A DNA stretch of 64,000 nt, from contig NC_091078.1 in NCBI RefSeq assembly GCF_032405125.1, forward strand, positions 32,327,001 to 32,391,000, read 5' to 3'. The position numbers and the translations under genes were made by a program. Below are positions 34,112 to 44,768 of this stretch, piece by piece. This DNA is from Capricornis sumatraensis. Its lineage: Eukaryota; Chordata; Mammalia; Artiodactyla; Bovidae. Position 1 is the stretch's first letter. Each line of letters begins with the position of its first letter. Under the pieces are notes generated by a model that made no database searches, was not told the origin of the DNA, and worked only from the letters and a program-made list of their open reading frames with translations.

Positions 34112-34252
34112 ATCAGTACTTTTAAAAACTTCAGTGTGTCTACAGGGATTTTGTCAAATACAGACTGTGCTCCCATGAGGAACTGAACTTATTCATCAGT
34201 TCTAGCAAGTTCCCAGGTGGTACTGATAGTGCTGGTCACTTTGAGAAGTGAA
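34112..34252 (+). repeat. MER5A hAT-Charlie non-autonomous DNA transposon
   Basis: cagtacttttaaaaacttca gtgtgtc at the left, ttctagcaagttcccaggtg gtactgatagtgctggtcac tttgagaagtg at the right, in the family's order. Non-coding. Confidence 0.75.
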
Positions 34253-34327
34253 TGTCTACTATAAAAAAGGAAAGCCACCTGGGGGAAAGGTTTTCATTCT
34301 GCAACTAATTATATAAAGACTCATCCA

Positions 34328-35158
34328 CAAGCTGGAATCAAGATTGCCAGGAGAAACATCAATAATCTCAGATATGCAGATGACACGACCCTTACAGCAG
34401 AAACGGAAGAGGAACTAAAGAGCCTCTTGATGAAGGTGAAGGAGCAGAGTGAAAAAGCTGGATTAAAACTCAACATTCAAAAAACTAAGACCATGACAAC
34501 CAGTCCCATCACTTCATGGCAAATAGATGGGGAACCAATGAAAACAGTGACAGACTTTATTTTCTTGGGTTCTAAAATCACTGCAGATGGTGACTGCAGC
34601 CATGAAATTAAAAGATGCTTGTTCCTTGGAAGAAAAACTCTGACAAACCTAGACAGAATACCAAAAAGCAGAGACATTACTTTGCCAACAAAGGTCCGTA
34701 TAGTCAAAGCTATACAGAAAACTACTGTTTTTTTCAGTAGTCATGTATGAGTGTGACAGTTGGACCATAAAGAAGGCTGAGCACCAAAGAATTGATGCTT
34801 CTGAAGTGCAGTTTTGGAGAAGACTCTTGAGAGTCCCTCAGACTGCAAGGAGATCAAACCAGTCAACCCTAAAGGAAATCGATCCTGAATATTCATTGAA
34901 AGGACTGATGCTGAAGCTGAAGCTCCAATACTTTGGCCACCTGATGCAAAGAGCCGACTCACAAGAAAAGACCCTAATGCTGGGAAAGATTGAAGGGGAG
35001 AGGGGGAGGGGATGACAGGGGATGAGATGGTTGGATGGCATCACCAACTCAATGGACATGAGTTTGAGCAAACTCCGGGAGATGGTGAAGGGCAGGGAAG
35101 CCTGGCATGCTGCAGTCCATGGGTTCGCAAAGAGTTGGACATGACTGAGCGAATGAAC
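34328..35158 (+). mobile_element. BovB LINE, 5'-truncated, sense
   Basis: Runs from cacaagctggaatcaagatt through the reverse-transcriptase YADD codons (34373-34384) to gttggacatgactgagcgaa tgaac. The frame is open from the YADD (LRYADDTTLTAETEEELKSL) to about 34720, then shifted by a small insertion that forms a foldback (34721-34741). I found no convincing duplication at its ends. Confidence 0.9.
34364..35015 (+). pseudogene. BovB reverse transcriptase remnant with YADD, frameshifted
   Basis: Holds the RT palm motif YADD (34373-34384), then GLKLNIQKTKTM, SWQIDGEPMKT, FLGSKITADGDCSHEIKR. The frame breaks at about 34715-34740, where extra bases are inserted, and resumes in another frame with WTIKKAEHQRIDASE and RRSNQSTLKEIDPEYSLKGL. 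The endonuclease and most of the RT fingers are missing. Confidence 0.8.
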
Positions 35159-36397
35159 AACAACATCACTAGAGGTAAGGAAACTATGCCTTTCCTAGGA
35201 GAGCTTTATGGAAACAAGCAAACAGTCAATAGCTAAACAGTTTCTATAAATTAAGTCCTAGGCCAGTGCTGAGAGCAGCACATGCTTCTTCCATATCTAT
35301 ATTATGACAATCCTGGGTTCCTAAGAAAGTGTTAAGTTTTGCTAAATATTTCCTATCTGAAAAGGACTGTGGGTCTTTAACATGTTTCAAGAAAGTTGTT
35401 TTTTTTTTAATCAAACATGGTTGAAATCAAATTTGGATTCTTTTATACCTAAATTTCATTTGTTAGACAATTGCATTAGATGGAATAGCCTCTTCTCAAT
35501 GAGTGAGTGTTAAATAAGAGGCTTAAAAATCTTTCTATGGTTCTACCTGCTCCTGCCATATAATATTAGAAGATAAACACACTTTGCTTAAATATGCAAT
35601 AATTTAGCAAAATATATGGTTCTTCTGGAATAAAAAATGAGAAATTATTTTTTCTTTGAATTTCCTTGATATCTCAGAGTTAGATATCAATTAAAGTAGT
35701 GAGTCATTTCTCAATGAGGGCTTAAAAAGCACTAGATTGCTTCCTTTAAAGTTTGGTTAATTTTTGAAATCAATGAATAAATTTGCTAGGTAATATTACT
35801 CTCCAAAGTGAGTTACACCTTTTCATTCATTCAGTTCATTTTGTGTTTTTCACTAGAAAGTAATAATAGTGAGGTTTTCTTTATCAATCTTGTTTTTCTT
35901 AAGCCAAATCAGTCTTGGTTTTATATTCACTTTTCCCAGATTTTCACTGCTTTATTTGGATATAGGATCTGAATCTTATGGTCTGCAACAGATCCAAGAA
36001 TGCCACAAGTGTCATGGAAGCCCACAGTTTGGGAAACAGAGGTCATTTTCCTTCTGCTTGACATAAATATGTGAGATAGTAGTACCATTTATTTTCCTAT
36101 ATTGGGTGGACAGCATTTTATCTCTTACCAATAAGAGCATATAGCAAAAAATATTGTTAGAAGTTGGCATATCCCATAATTGAAAACTTATTTTTTATAG
36201 ATAGCTGGTTATAACATACTTCCCAGCAAATGATGTCAAAGTTCAAAAGATTATACATTTCTTAAGTATTTTCCAAGGAATTTAAACACATTTATATTAC
36301 AAGCATATGCTAAAGTGTCAAAAAAGGGAGCAGATACATTTCAATAAAAACAGGGTTCATGAGCTGAAGACACCAATTACACCTATTATTAATATTA
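35159..36397. other. No gene or assignable repeat
   Basis: AT-rich unassigned sequence, no frame over 74 codons. Confidence 0.5.
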
Positions 36398-36575
36398 ACA
36401 AGAATAGCTAACATTTATTGATGACTTACAAAGAATGTTACCCATGTTAACTGTCTTATTTCTTAGAAAAACCCCCTGAGCAAGTATCTTATCATCTCAT
36501 TTTATATATGAAGAAACTGAGGAAACAAGAATTTAATCAACAAAGTTCACACAGTGAGTGAAAGAAAGAGCGTCT
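36398..36575 (+). repeat. MIR SINE
   Basis: aagaatagctaacatttatt gatgacttac, catctcattttatatatgaa gaaactgagg, cacacagtgagtgaaag: nearly the full MIR order. Confidence 0.8.
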
Positions 36576-36599
36576 TTGAACAAATCAAGATGAATTTAC

Positions 36600-37310
36600 A
36601 TCAAAAGTCTGTGCCTCTATTTCTAATAGCCAGGACATGGAAGCAACCTAAATGTCCACTGATGAGAAAAGAATAAAGAAGATACAGTACATATTACAGA
36701 ATGGACTATTTACTCAGCTATAAAAAAGGATGAAATGATGTCATTTGCAGGGAAATGGATGGACCTAGAGATGGTCACACTGAGTGAAGTCAGACAGAGA
36801 AAGATAAATATCATATGATATTGCTTATATGTGGAATCTAAAATAAAGGTACAAATGAACCTTTTACAGAAGAAAAACAGAATCATAGATGTAGAGAACA
36901 AATTGATGGTTACCAAGAAGGAAAGTGGGGGAGGAATAAACTGGGAGATTGGGATTGACATATACCAATTCAATGGACATGAATTTGAGCAAACTCTGGG
37001 AGACAGTGAAGGGACAGGGGAACCTGGCCTGCTGCAGTTCATGGGGTTGCAAAGAGCTGGACATGACTTGCTGCCTGAACAACAACAACTACACCCTACT
37101 GTATATAAAATAGATAACTAATAGGGCCTACTGTATAGCATAGAGAACTCTATTACAGAGAACACTCCGTAATAACTTCCATGGGAACAGAATCTAAAAG
37201 AGAGTGGATATATATATATATACATATATAAAACTGATTCACTCTGTCATATAGTGGAAGTTAATTCAACATTATAAATCAACTATATGCCGATAAAAAT
37301 TATAGAAAAT
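36600..37310 (+). mobile_element. L1 LINE 3' region, interrupted by a BovB fragment
   Basis: aatagccaggacatggaagc, gtcatttgcagggaaatgga tggacctagag, ttatatgtggaatctaaaat, then, after the insert, gtatataaaatagataacta atagggcctactgtatag and gtaaatcaac-type end. The L1 text continues across the BovB piece at 36966-37090. Confidence 0.85.
36966..37090 (+). mobile_element. Short BovB 3' end inside an L1
   Basis: caattcaatggacatgaatt tgagcaaactctgggagaca ... gttgcaaagagctggacatg acttgctgcctgaac aacaacaac. Only the last ~120 bp of BovB, 5'-truncated, ending in an AAC repeat. The flanks are too altered to show a duplication. Confidence 0.85.
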
Positions 37311-37957
37311 TGTGTCTTTTACTACCTTAGAATATGGGAAGAATGTAAAAGTATTTTATTAGGGTCTGTTTATATTCTGCTGCACAATAAATATCTGTGT
37401 TTTGCTTCTTATAAGTTATATCATCTCATATGACAATTTTTCTAGTATTTAAAGAGGTGAAGTCAACAACACCTATATACAGGCAGGATTTTAGGTCTGT
37501 CTTACACTCAACCGCCAGTCGTGCACTGCACTTATAATAGGAAGTATCCATAGATGGAAAAATGTAGCCGTTGGTCTTATCTTTGTTCTGCAACGATACT
37601 TGAATCATCACCAGTAATAAAGACTCCTGGGACAGGGAAGTAAATATGCAAAATCAGAATGGTATTCAGCGTCTTCCTCCATTCATGTGTTGGCTTGGCT
37701 AAAAACAGCCCAGATTTTGCTTGAATTGTAAACTAAGCAAATATGACTAGAGGATACATAGGGAACAGATGTTGATTTTTAAAAGACTACTTATCCATCA
37801 TCACTTTTTTATATAATCAGCTGAAACTAGCATTCAATCCCTTTTCTTAAAATGGTTGAAAGTTTACCCATAATGATCAAGTCTCAAAGACTCCATGGTG
37901 AAAATGGAACCATTTATTTTGAAAACTCTATACTGTAATGATGGTCTGGTGAAATTT
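37311..37957. other. No gene or assignable repeat
   Basis: Unassigned sequence; short chance frames only. Confidence 0.5.
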
Positions 37958-38042
37958 ATTTATTTATTTATTTATTTTTAAATCTTTAATTTTTACATGT
38001 GTTCCCAAACATGAACCCCCCTCCCACCTCCCTCCCCATATT
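37958..38042 (-). mobile_element. L1 (L1_BT-type) 3' end, very short
   Basis: (TTTA)n, then ctttaatttttacatgtgtt cccaaacatgaacccccctc ccacctccctcccc: the antisense counterpart of the 3' end at 53757-53975. About 85 bp, strongly 5'-truncated. Confidence 0.75.
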
Positions 38043-38329
38043 ATTTTCAATTTTATAGGATCAAGAATATTTAGAATAGCATTCCTGTACGTGTTGTGTA
38101 AATACTATGGCACATTTATACCATAGTTTAATGAGTCAAAGTTTATTATTCTTGATAATAAATAATAGATACATGTAGTTCTACTATACCTAAACATGGG
38201 ATATTGAGATGCCCTTGAAGAAACAAATTCAAATAGATATAATAAGTATTTCTGAAAGGATGAATAATTTCTTTCTAAGTTGGAAAAATACAGCATAGAA
38301 TCTAAAAATTAAGACCAAAAATCTTGCAC

Positions 38330-38470
38330 CTGCTGGTTACTTGATGCAGATATCGGTCAGGTTGTTCAACCTCCCTGCACCTCAGTTTTCCTTTGAAAAA
38401 TGGAGATAAACTGCTATGAGGGTAAAGGGGCATTATATATATAGATCACTTAATGATATCTAGCAGTCAG
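38330..38470 (-). repeat. MIR SINE
   Basis: ctccctgcacctcagttttc ctttgaaaaatggagataaa is the antisense MIR core, with the degenerate tail to about 38470. Confidence 0.65.
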
Positions 38471-39416
38471 TAAATTGCGACAGTTTTTCCTAATTTTTTT
38501 GAATCATTGAAATCATATAAAACTAACTGTAACACCAGGATGTTTGGAAACTATTGAACAGTACTGCATATTTTATATGGGTTTGAACTTAGCAGAACAG
38601 ACAACTGAGCCAACTAGGATGATTCTGAGAATAACTTTGAATGATGGAAACATTAACCATAACTCCTCCTCCTCCCTTTCAAAGCATGTGTGATTCCTTA
38701 GCTGAGTCAGAGCTAATTTTATTATTGGACAGTATGAAAAATTTCTGAATTTAGACAATGCCTCCCTTGCCATGGATGGACATATCTATTACAATTAGTC
38801 AAACTTATGCATAAAATCTTGACAAAAGGATATTTTAATATGAGGGTGAAGCGAGGGTGAATATGAGCAGTTATCTCATATATTTACAATAGTGAGATCT
38901 GCTTCTCAATACCATGAATCCATGTGGATATTTTTCATTTACTTACTTTTCCCATGTAGTTCAAACTTACATCTACTTTTACTCTTTCTTTTTGATTACG
39001 AGCTCACAAAATTCATACTAGTAACAACATTAAAGTCACTGCAAATAATCCTTAAATATGTCTAAATCAAATATATTTGTTATATACTATTTTATATATT
39101 TTAGTGATTTTTGAGGCATGACATAGATTCTAACAGTCTACAAAATACTCATTCTCCTTATGTCTCTGAATTTCTATTTTTACTCATGTATATAACTACT
39201 TGGCTAAAAGACTACATTTCTAATATCTCTGGCAGTCAAGACTGAATCTTTGCCACTGAGAAATAAAAGTAAATGTTGGCTGCACTTTCAGAAAGTCTCC
39301 TTAAACGACAGATGGTATATCATCCCCATTTTCACCTTATTTTTGAAATACAGATGTAATGGGTGGAGTTGCAGCAGAAATCCTTGATCATAATAAAGAA
39401 GACGGAACAGGACACT
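38471..39416. other. No gene or assignable repeat
   Basis: AT-rich. Nothing recognised before the rearranged BovB. Confidence 0.5.
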
Positions 39417-39426
39417 GGAGGGAGTT

Positions 39427-39765
39427 GTTGTTCAGTTGCTAAATCATGTCCAGCTCTTTGCAACCTTGTGGACTGCATCATGCCAGGCCTCCCTGTCCTT
39501 CTCTATCTCCCAGAGTTTGCTCACACTCATGTCCACTGAGTCAGTGATGGCATCCAGCCATCTCATCATCTGTCACTTATGCTGGAGAAGACTTGAGAGT
39601 CCCTTCGACAGCAAGGAGATCAAATCAGTCAGTCCTAAAGGAAATAAACCCTGAATATTCATTGGAAGGGCTGATGCTGATGCTGAATCTCCAATACCTT
39701 GGCCATCTGATATGCAGAGCCAACTCACTGGAAAAAACCCCTGATGCTAGGAAAGACTGAGGGCA
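39427..39765 (-). mobile_element. BovB LINE with inverted 5' segment (second copy)
   Basis: 39427-39578 is antisense BovB from its 3' end (gttgttcagttgctaaatca ... catctcatcatctgtc). From about 39580 it switches to sense BovB (gctggagaagacttgagagt ccc ... gaaagactgagggcagg). In element order the sense piece ends about where the antisense piece begins, with roughly 20 bases lost, as expected for twin priming. A 10-bp repeat, ggagggagtt, flanks it (39417-39426 and 39766-39775). Confidence 0.85.
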
Positions 39766-39782
39766 GGAGGGAGTTTGAGGAC

Positions 39783-40392
39783 TGTATAAGACATGGAGCC
39801 TTGTCAATTCTGGCCTGGCTCCTAAACTTCTTTTACATGTAAGAGAAACAAGTCACTGTTACTGAAGCTTGGTACTTTTCTCCTGCAGCTAGACATACTC
39901 CTAGTCAATATGAGACAGGTCTGGGACCTGAGACACTTTGCTACAGTGCTGCAATGCTTGAACCTGGACACACCTCTTCTTGAGTAACAAAATACAAAGA
40001 AACTGTATGGGACTAAAAATAACTGCTTGCTTGCACAGTTAGAGAAAATTCTGAACAAAAGATACAGAGAGACCCAAAATCCCCACTGCCACTTTGGAAG
40101 AGCAGGGAGCAAAAGCAGGGTATTACACATGTCCTCTGCATACAATACTACCTAAAGGGTAGGCAAACCATTTAAGCCACCCCTTTGGCTCGACCCCTGG
40201 ACACACCCCTACCCTCACCCCATACAAGGAACAAGCTTGACCCCCTCTGAGAATGAACAGGCAAGGGAACCTGTTGTTTGTTCTCTGTCCTCCTTGCTAC
40301 AGCAGGGGCCCCAGTTAAACCTTGCCTGAATTTCTTGTCTGGCCTCTAGTCAATTTCTATTGATTGAGGAGGCCAAGACCCCTGGTCGGTTA
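39783..40392 (+). mobile_element. Probable ERV LTR, 5' edge uncertain
   Basis: The right part reads as an R-U5 region: ttgttctctgtcctccttgc, gcaggggccccagttaaacc (the usual AATAAA altered), ttgcctgaatttcttgtctg gcctctagtcaatttctatt gattgaggaggccaagaccc ctggtcggtta. It ends near 40392 without the canonical CA. The upstream part fits a U3 but I cannot fix the start, and no internal retroviral gene is beside it. Confidence 0.6.
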
Positions 40393-41500
40393 GAAATAGA
40401 CAAGGTATAGTATACGGAGTACTTATGCAAAGAGATGTTCTATCCAAACTGGATACTATATGCCACATATCTTTCCTTAGAATTCACCATTCATAGTAAC
40501 ACAATAACTATAAGAACTCAGCGAATCCTATAATAAAAGAAAATGCTTGACTTCATCAACTCATTGTTTCCAAGACATAGATGATCATAGCTTTTTAAAG
40601 TGTTGCAATAACACCTTTCAATACCCTGGGTTAATAAATACCCCTTTCATACAATGCACCTTGGAAAGGCTGTTCAGTGCTGCTGTTCCTCTGAATTTGT
40701 ATTTGACATAAATTGTCCCTATCGCTCAGCCTTTTGCTAACCTGCTGCTTGGGGAGACCTCTCTCTTTTTTTTCTTAGACCTTGGCCAAACTAGCATGTC
40801 TGGAGTATATTTCATTGCGTTGTCCACTGGTGAATTAGACTGAGAATCCTTTCCATATGTGAAATGGATGCAATTAGTTGGACTGAGTTTAGATAAAGTC
40901 TGTTGGATTTTTCTTGGGTTTATAACAAAAAAAATCACTAGATATCTACTAGAAGTAATAATTTTTCCTTTACATCTAGATAAATGTCCAAGTCTCAAAT
41001 AGACAATAACTATAGTGGTCCCAAGAACATAATTTTTCTTATAGGCCTTTCAAGAGAAAGCATTTTCTGAAATTTACTTTAAAAATGACATTGACATTGC
41101 CATCTATGTCAGAAAGAAAATTTACAAGGAAACAAAGCAGAGATTTATTACATCAGCAGGAGCCCTATCCCAGAAAATGTCTATTAAATCATAGCTTTTT
41201 AAAAAAGTTAGAAGGTTAACTTTAAAATCCCTGAACCTGAGATAAGTATGTTAAGATACATTTTCTTTTTTAGCAGTTAAAATTTTATTAGTGTGCATTT
41301 AAAAATCATTCCCACCTAGTCCTCTGTTGATAAACTACTTTCTACCAAACTTTTATTCTGCAAAATCAATACAAATTTAAAATTCATTTTCATAAAGGCA
41401 ATGCTTAAGGGTGTTCCTTCTTTGTAAAAGCAAACGTAAAGGAAGATTGACCATAGTAAGCAAGGGCCCATGTGACAGTATATGGTTTACAGTGATATAT
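40393..41500. other. No gene or assignable repeat
   Basis: The 90-codon minus-strand frame at 40726-40998 has no motif that I recognise and no supporting context. Confidence 0.45.
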
Positions 41501-41512
41501 GTGTCCGCTCTT

Positions 41513-41648
41513 TTTTTTAACTTTTATTTTTATTTACTGTATTTAGTTGCAGCATGTGGGATCTAGTTCCCTGACCAGGGATCAAACCTGGGCCCCCTGC
41601 ATTGGGAAAATACAGCCTTAGTCACTGGACCAACAGGGAAATCCCTAA
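41513..41648 (-). mobile_element. CHR-type SINE with 12-bp target-site duplication
   Basis: Antisense CHR: gcagcatgtgggatctagtt ccctgaccagggatcaaacc, cactggaccaacagggaaat cc. The repeat gtgtccRctctt (11 of 12 identical) lies at 41501-41512 and 41649-41660. Confidence 0.85.
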
Positions 41649-41660
41649 GTGTCCACTCTT

Positions 41661-42061
41661 GACATGTGTTTATCAGGCATCTGTAATTCAAGCTATAATT
41701 TGATCACAAGCTATAATTTGATACGGAAGGCCAAACCTTTGAACTGTTTTGTTGTTGCTGTTCTTCAGATTTACTTAAAGTTTTCTTCTTTAATGCCTCT
41801 TTATGCAAAACGGTTTCAGAAACAAAATGATGCTTTATTTACATAGTGAATTCCAACAACTTAAAAAGTACTCTTAAAGTTGAGTAAAGTGTGGGTCCAT
41901 GCTCAAATGACTACATGAACTGGACAATGTACTGAGTGAAACAGACTAGGTATAAGACTAGAAGGTATGGTAGGAACCTTCTGGAAACAAAGATTCAGGT
42001 CTGGCTGTGCCAGATTTGACTTTTCAAGCAAAGCATGTAGGTAAACATTAAGGTTTTAAAA
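41661..42061. other. No gene; a small duplication
   Basis: Contains caagctataatttgat twice (41689-41704 and 41707-41722). Nothing else recognised. Confidence 0.5.
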
Positions 42062-42165
42062 TGCGTGTGCTGTGCTCAGTTGCTCAGTCATGTTGGACTC
42101 TGTGACCCTTTGGACTATAGCCTGCCAGGCTTCTCTATCCACGGGATTTCCCAGGCCAGAACACA
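42062..42165 (-). mobile_element. BovA fragment, antisense
   Basis: gctgtgctcagttgctcagt catgttggactctgtgaccc ... ggatttcccaggccagaaca. Truncated on the tRNA-head side. Confidence 0.8.
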
Positions 42166-42689
42166 TGGCAACTGATTATTTGAAAAGCAAAAACAGACAC
42201 AAAACACAACCCAAATTAGCAGAGTAAAAGTCAACTAAAAGCTAAAAAACAAACTGGGTCTAATTCCTGATTTGGCCCAGTGGCTGCCAGCTTGCTACTT
42301 CTTGTTATGCCATCTCTTTTCCTCACTTACCATCTCAGTGAGGAAGCATTTCCTATAGTTTTCTAGTATCTCTTTGTTCACTAGCTCTTTTGTAGGTATT
42401 ATGTAGCTTCTTAATACTGTGACTAAGTAGAACTTAAGGGAAACTCACTGACTACAACCTCTTTTCTGCTGTACCATGCCACTCAACCCATCTTTGACCT
42501 TTACCTTTAAAAGAGTACATCTTTTGGAGGAGGCAGATTAAATCTCCCCCGAGTCTGGAGGTTGGAAACAATTTCTAAGACATCTTCTATAAGCCCCTTC
42601 TCTTTGTTTGCACTGCATTCCATCTACGACTTTCTCAGGCCATCATCTCCCCATCCTTTCCCCCTTCTCTACCCTTAATTACCAAAATG
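42166..42689. other. No gene or assignable repeat
   Basis: Unassigned. No frame of note. Confidence 0.5.
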
Positions 42690-43065
42690 GGTATCAGTAT
42701 CTTGGTTGAGAACCTGGGCTTTGGTTTCCCTGGCTGTCTAGTGGTTAAGACTTTGCCTTCCAATGCAGGGGGTATGGGTCCTATTCCTGGTTGGGGAGAT
42801 AAGATCCATCATGCCTTGCAGCCCAAGACCCAAAACATAAAAGAGAAGCAATATGGTTACAAATTCAATAAATATTTTAAAATGTTCTACATTAAAAAAA
42901 ATAAAAAACTTAAAAAATAAAAAGAACCTGGGCTTGAAAGTCAAATGCACTGGGGTAACTACTGGGCCCTGCCACTCACTCACCAAATAATTACTTAGTC
43001 TTTTTGTATCTAAATATTCTTATTGGTAAAATGGGTTTGATAGGTGGGAAAGCTGAATGGAATAA
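42690..43065 (-). repeat. MIR SINE, split by a CHR SINE
   Basis: The antisense MIR begins at about 42690 and resumes after the CHR insert (gaacctgggcttgaaagtca, ctgccactcactcaccaaat, ttcttattggtaaaatggg). Confidence 0.7.
42722..42923 (+). mobile_element. CHR-type SINE with 12-bp target-site duplication
   Basis: Head ttccctggctgtctagtggt taagactttg, then ttcctggttggggagataag atcc, and a long A-rich 3' part. Exact duplication gaacctgggctt at 42710-42721 and 42924-42935. It lies inside the MIR. Confidence 0.9.
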
Positions 43066-43370
43066 GGAATCAGAGTCTGCTCTATCCCTAACAGCAAATA
43101 TTAGCAAGAGGTACTCATTTTATCATTATATGGTTCTAACTTCCAGGGAATTCTCCCTGAATATCAGGTAAAATGTCATCTGCTGGCCCCAGTATTACTT
43201 CTTAGGATTGAAGCAATCATGTTTCATCTTAAATGTAATCTCAGAGTGAATAGTGTGGCTGGATCCATGTGGAAAGGGGATTTACTATCACCTCTTTTGT
43301 TCTGGATACTGCCTGCATTTCTTTTCCCATTGTCTGGGATCATATGCCATAGAAAATAGTAGTGACTGAT

Positions 43371-44033
43371 ATTCAGTTCAGTTCAGTTGCTCAGTCGTGT
43401 CCGACTCTTTGCGACCCCATGAATCGCAGCACACCAGGCCTTCCTGTCCATCACCAACTCCTGGAGTTCACTCAAATTCATGTCCATTGAGTTGGTGATG
43501 CCATCGAGCCATCTCATCCTCTGTCATCCCCTTCTCCTCCTGCCCCCAATCCCTCCCAGCATCAGGGTCTTTTACAATGAGTCAACTATTCACATCAGGT
43601 GACCAAAATATTGGAGTTTCAGCTTTAGCATCAGTCCTTCCAATGAACACCCAGGACTGATCTCCTTTAGAATGGACTGGTTGGATCTCCTTGCAGTCCA
43701 AGGGACTCTCAAGAGTCTTCTCCAATATCACAGTTCAAACGCATCAATTCTTCAGTGTTCAGCTTTCTTCACAGTCCAACTCTCACATCCATACATGACC
43801 ACTGGAAAAACCATAGCCTTGACTAGACGGACCTTTGTTGGCAAAGTAATGTCTCTGCTTTTTTAATATGCTATCTAGGTTGGTCATAACTTTCCTTCCA
43901 AGGAGTAAGCATCTTTTAATTTCATGGCTGCAATCACCATCTGCAGTGATTTTGGAGCCCCCCAAAATAAAGTCTGACACTGTTTCCCCAACTACTTCCC
44001 ATGAAGTAATGGGACCGGATGCCACAATCTTAG
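43371..44033 (-). mobile_element. BovB LINE, left part of a BovB/Bov-tA chimera
   Basis: The antisense 3' end is at the left (attcagttcagttcagttgc) and runs to gatgccacaatcttag, where the BovB text stops and Bov-tA text begins without a gap. Relatively young sequence. The duplication agtgactgatatt at 43361-43373 recurs only after the Bov-tA (44217-44229), so both were inserted together. Confidence 0.9.
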
Positions 44034-44216
44034 GCTCAGATAGTAAAGAGTCTGCCCACAATGTGGGAGACCCGGGTTCGATCCCTGGGTAGGGAAGTTC
44101 CCCTGGAGAAGGAAATGACAACCCACTTCAGTATTCTTGCCTAGAAAATACCATGGATGGAGGAGCCTGGTGGGCTACAGTCCATGGAGGGGGTCACAAA
44201 GAGTCGGACACGACTG
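44034..44216 (+). mobile_element. Bov-tA, 5'-truncated, right part of the chimera
   Basis: Starts inside the tRNA head (gctcagatagtaaagagtct) and continues to the normal tail (gtcggacacgactgagtgac). It is opposite in orientation to the BovB and abuts it. Its 3' end merges with the duplication agtgactgatatt. A 112-codon minus-strand frame (43783-44121) crosses the junction, but it is a fusion read-through, not a gene. Confidence 0.9.
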
Positions 44217-44229
44217 AGTGACTGATATT

Positions 44230-44768
44230 AATGACTCATATTGAGCTCATTGATACATCAGATCTCCTAAACTTTGATTTTTGAACCTAAGTGTAGAATC
44301 TTACATGTTTTCCTCCCCAAGTCTAGTGAAAAAACATAATTTCATATAAAAGTCAGCAAATAATCTCCTCTAGATATAAATTACCTGTCCCTGATGTTGA
44401 AAGGGAAACTAAAAGTAACATCTTTATGTCCTTGTTTAAATATTTTATCCAGTTCTTTCCATTTTTTTTGGAGGACAGAGAGGGCCCTGATACTTTTATA
44501 TGGACAGCTAAAGTTTTTCAGCTTGGTAACATGTGGACAGGCTAAGGGCACTGGATTAATTGAAATTTTAGTATGGGAAACTCTTGTTCTTTTATTGATA
44601 ACTAAATTTCCTGCTGGATTTCTTCCCCTCTCCATGTATGATTGCTGAATCATTCATGCTTCCAGCTAACCTCTATAAAGGCAAACGATAAGGCCTCAAA
44701 GGAATGCCAAGAAAAATGAGAATCCAACAGAATTCCTAATAGAATTGGTATGAAATACCCATCAATAG
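44230..44768. other. No gene or assignable repeat
   Basis: Two overlapping chance frames (84-90 codons, opposite strands) without motifs. Confidence 0.5.

Noticed and set aside
40726..40998. Retroviral internal protein next to the LTR
   Set aside because: The frame is on the opposite strand to the LTR, lacks any gag, pol or env motif I recognise, and no primer-binding site follows the LTR.
43783..44121. 112-codon minus-strand fusion frame
   Set aside because: Reads from Bov-tA into BovB across the chimera junction; informative for the structure but not a gene.
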